Shown here: piece after piece, positions 5,096 to 5,114 of the stretch
Numbering within the stretch: position 1 is the first letter of the stretch
Layout of the letters: every line of letters begins with the position of its first letter
Origin: an uncultured Oscillospiraceae bacterium
Lineage (GTDB): Bacteria; Bacillota; Clostridia; Oscillospirales; Oscillospiraceae
Reading direction: 5' to 3'
DNA length: 5,114 nucleotides
Assembly: GCA_900756715.1 (NCBI GenBank)
Contig: CAAELC010000116.1
Coordinates: 1-5,114 of the forward strand
Notes under the pieces: generated by a model
What the model saw: the letters and a program-made list of their open reading frames with translations, nothing else
What the model was told of the DNA's origin: nothing
Databases searched by the model: none
Position numbers and translations under genes: made by a program

Positions 5096-5114
5096 AGGAA
5101 TCGGCACCTGCCTA
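5090..5114 (-). CDS. Possible 3' end of a convergent minus-strand gene
   Basis: Reading in from the right edge on the minus strand, one frame gives RQVPIPF and then TAA (complement of 5090-5092). A convergent gene ending here would share the bidirectional-looking terminator at 5020-5057. Only seven codons are visible, so this rests on position alone and no product can be named. Confidence 0.25.

Overview
The window looks like chromosomal DNA of a moderately GC-rich Firmicute, most like a gut clostridial lineage of the Oscillospiraceae type. This rests on strong AGGAGG-type ribosome binding sites, a consensus sigma-A promoter, Rho-independent terminators, a lipoprotein MetQ and an ornithine-racemase-like enzyme. 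The taxonomic guess is inference from style, not from a marker gene. No tRNA, rRNA, CRISPR array or insertion sequence is visible.

Layout. Positions 1-1596 hold a two-gene minus-strand operon: a PLP-dependent amino acid racemase (alanine/ornithine racemase family), then a small membrane protein of unknown function, ending in a GC-rich hairpin at the left edge. Positions 1597-1894 are a divergent promoter region. Rightward from there runs one transcription unit: a consensus promoter (TTGACA-17-TATGAT), a 38-residue leader peptide with 13 Met or Cys in 16 consecutive residues, a perfect 15-bp terminator hairpin, a second 21-codon ORF, then metQ, metN and metI, closed by a 16-bp terminator at 5020-5057. 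A convergent gene may end at the right edge.

How it works together. MetQ (surface lipoprotein), MetN (ATPase with C-terminal NIL domain) and MetI (permease) form a complete methionine ABC importer. The Met/Cys-rich leader followed by an intrinsic terminator has the layout of ribosome-mediated transcription attenuation: ribosomes would stall on the Met/Cys codons when these amino acids are scarce, letting RNA polymerase read through into metQNI. I see no SAM riboswitch or T-box in the leader, the usual controls for such genes in Firmicutes.

Two observations stand out. First, the leader/attenuator. Second, MetQ appears circularly permuted: the segment that is normally the C-terminal half (PNDTTNEARALLLLEK...) comes directly after the lipobox, and the normal N-terminal half (...DANYFQHVPYLD...EPMGIY) ends the protein. 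MetQ also contains only two Met and one Cys, in keeping with a protein made during sulfur amino acid shortage.
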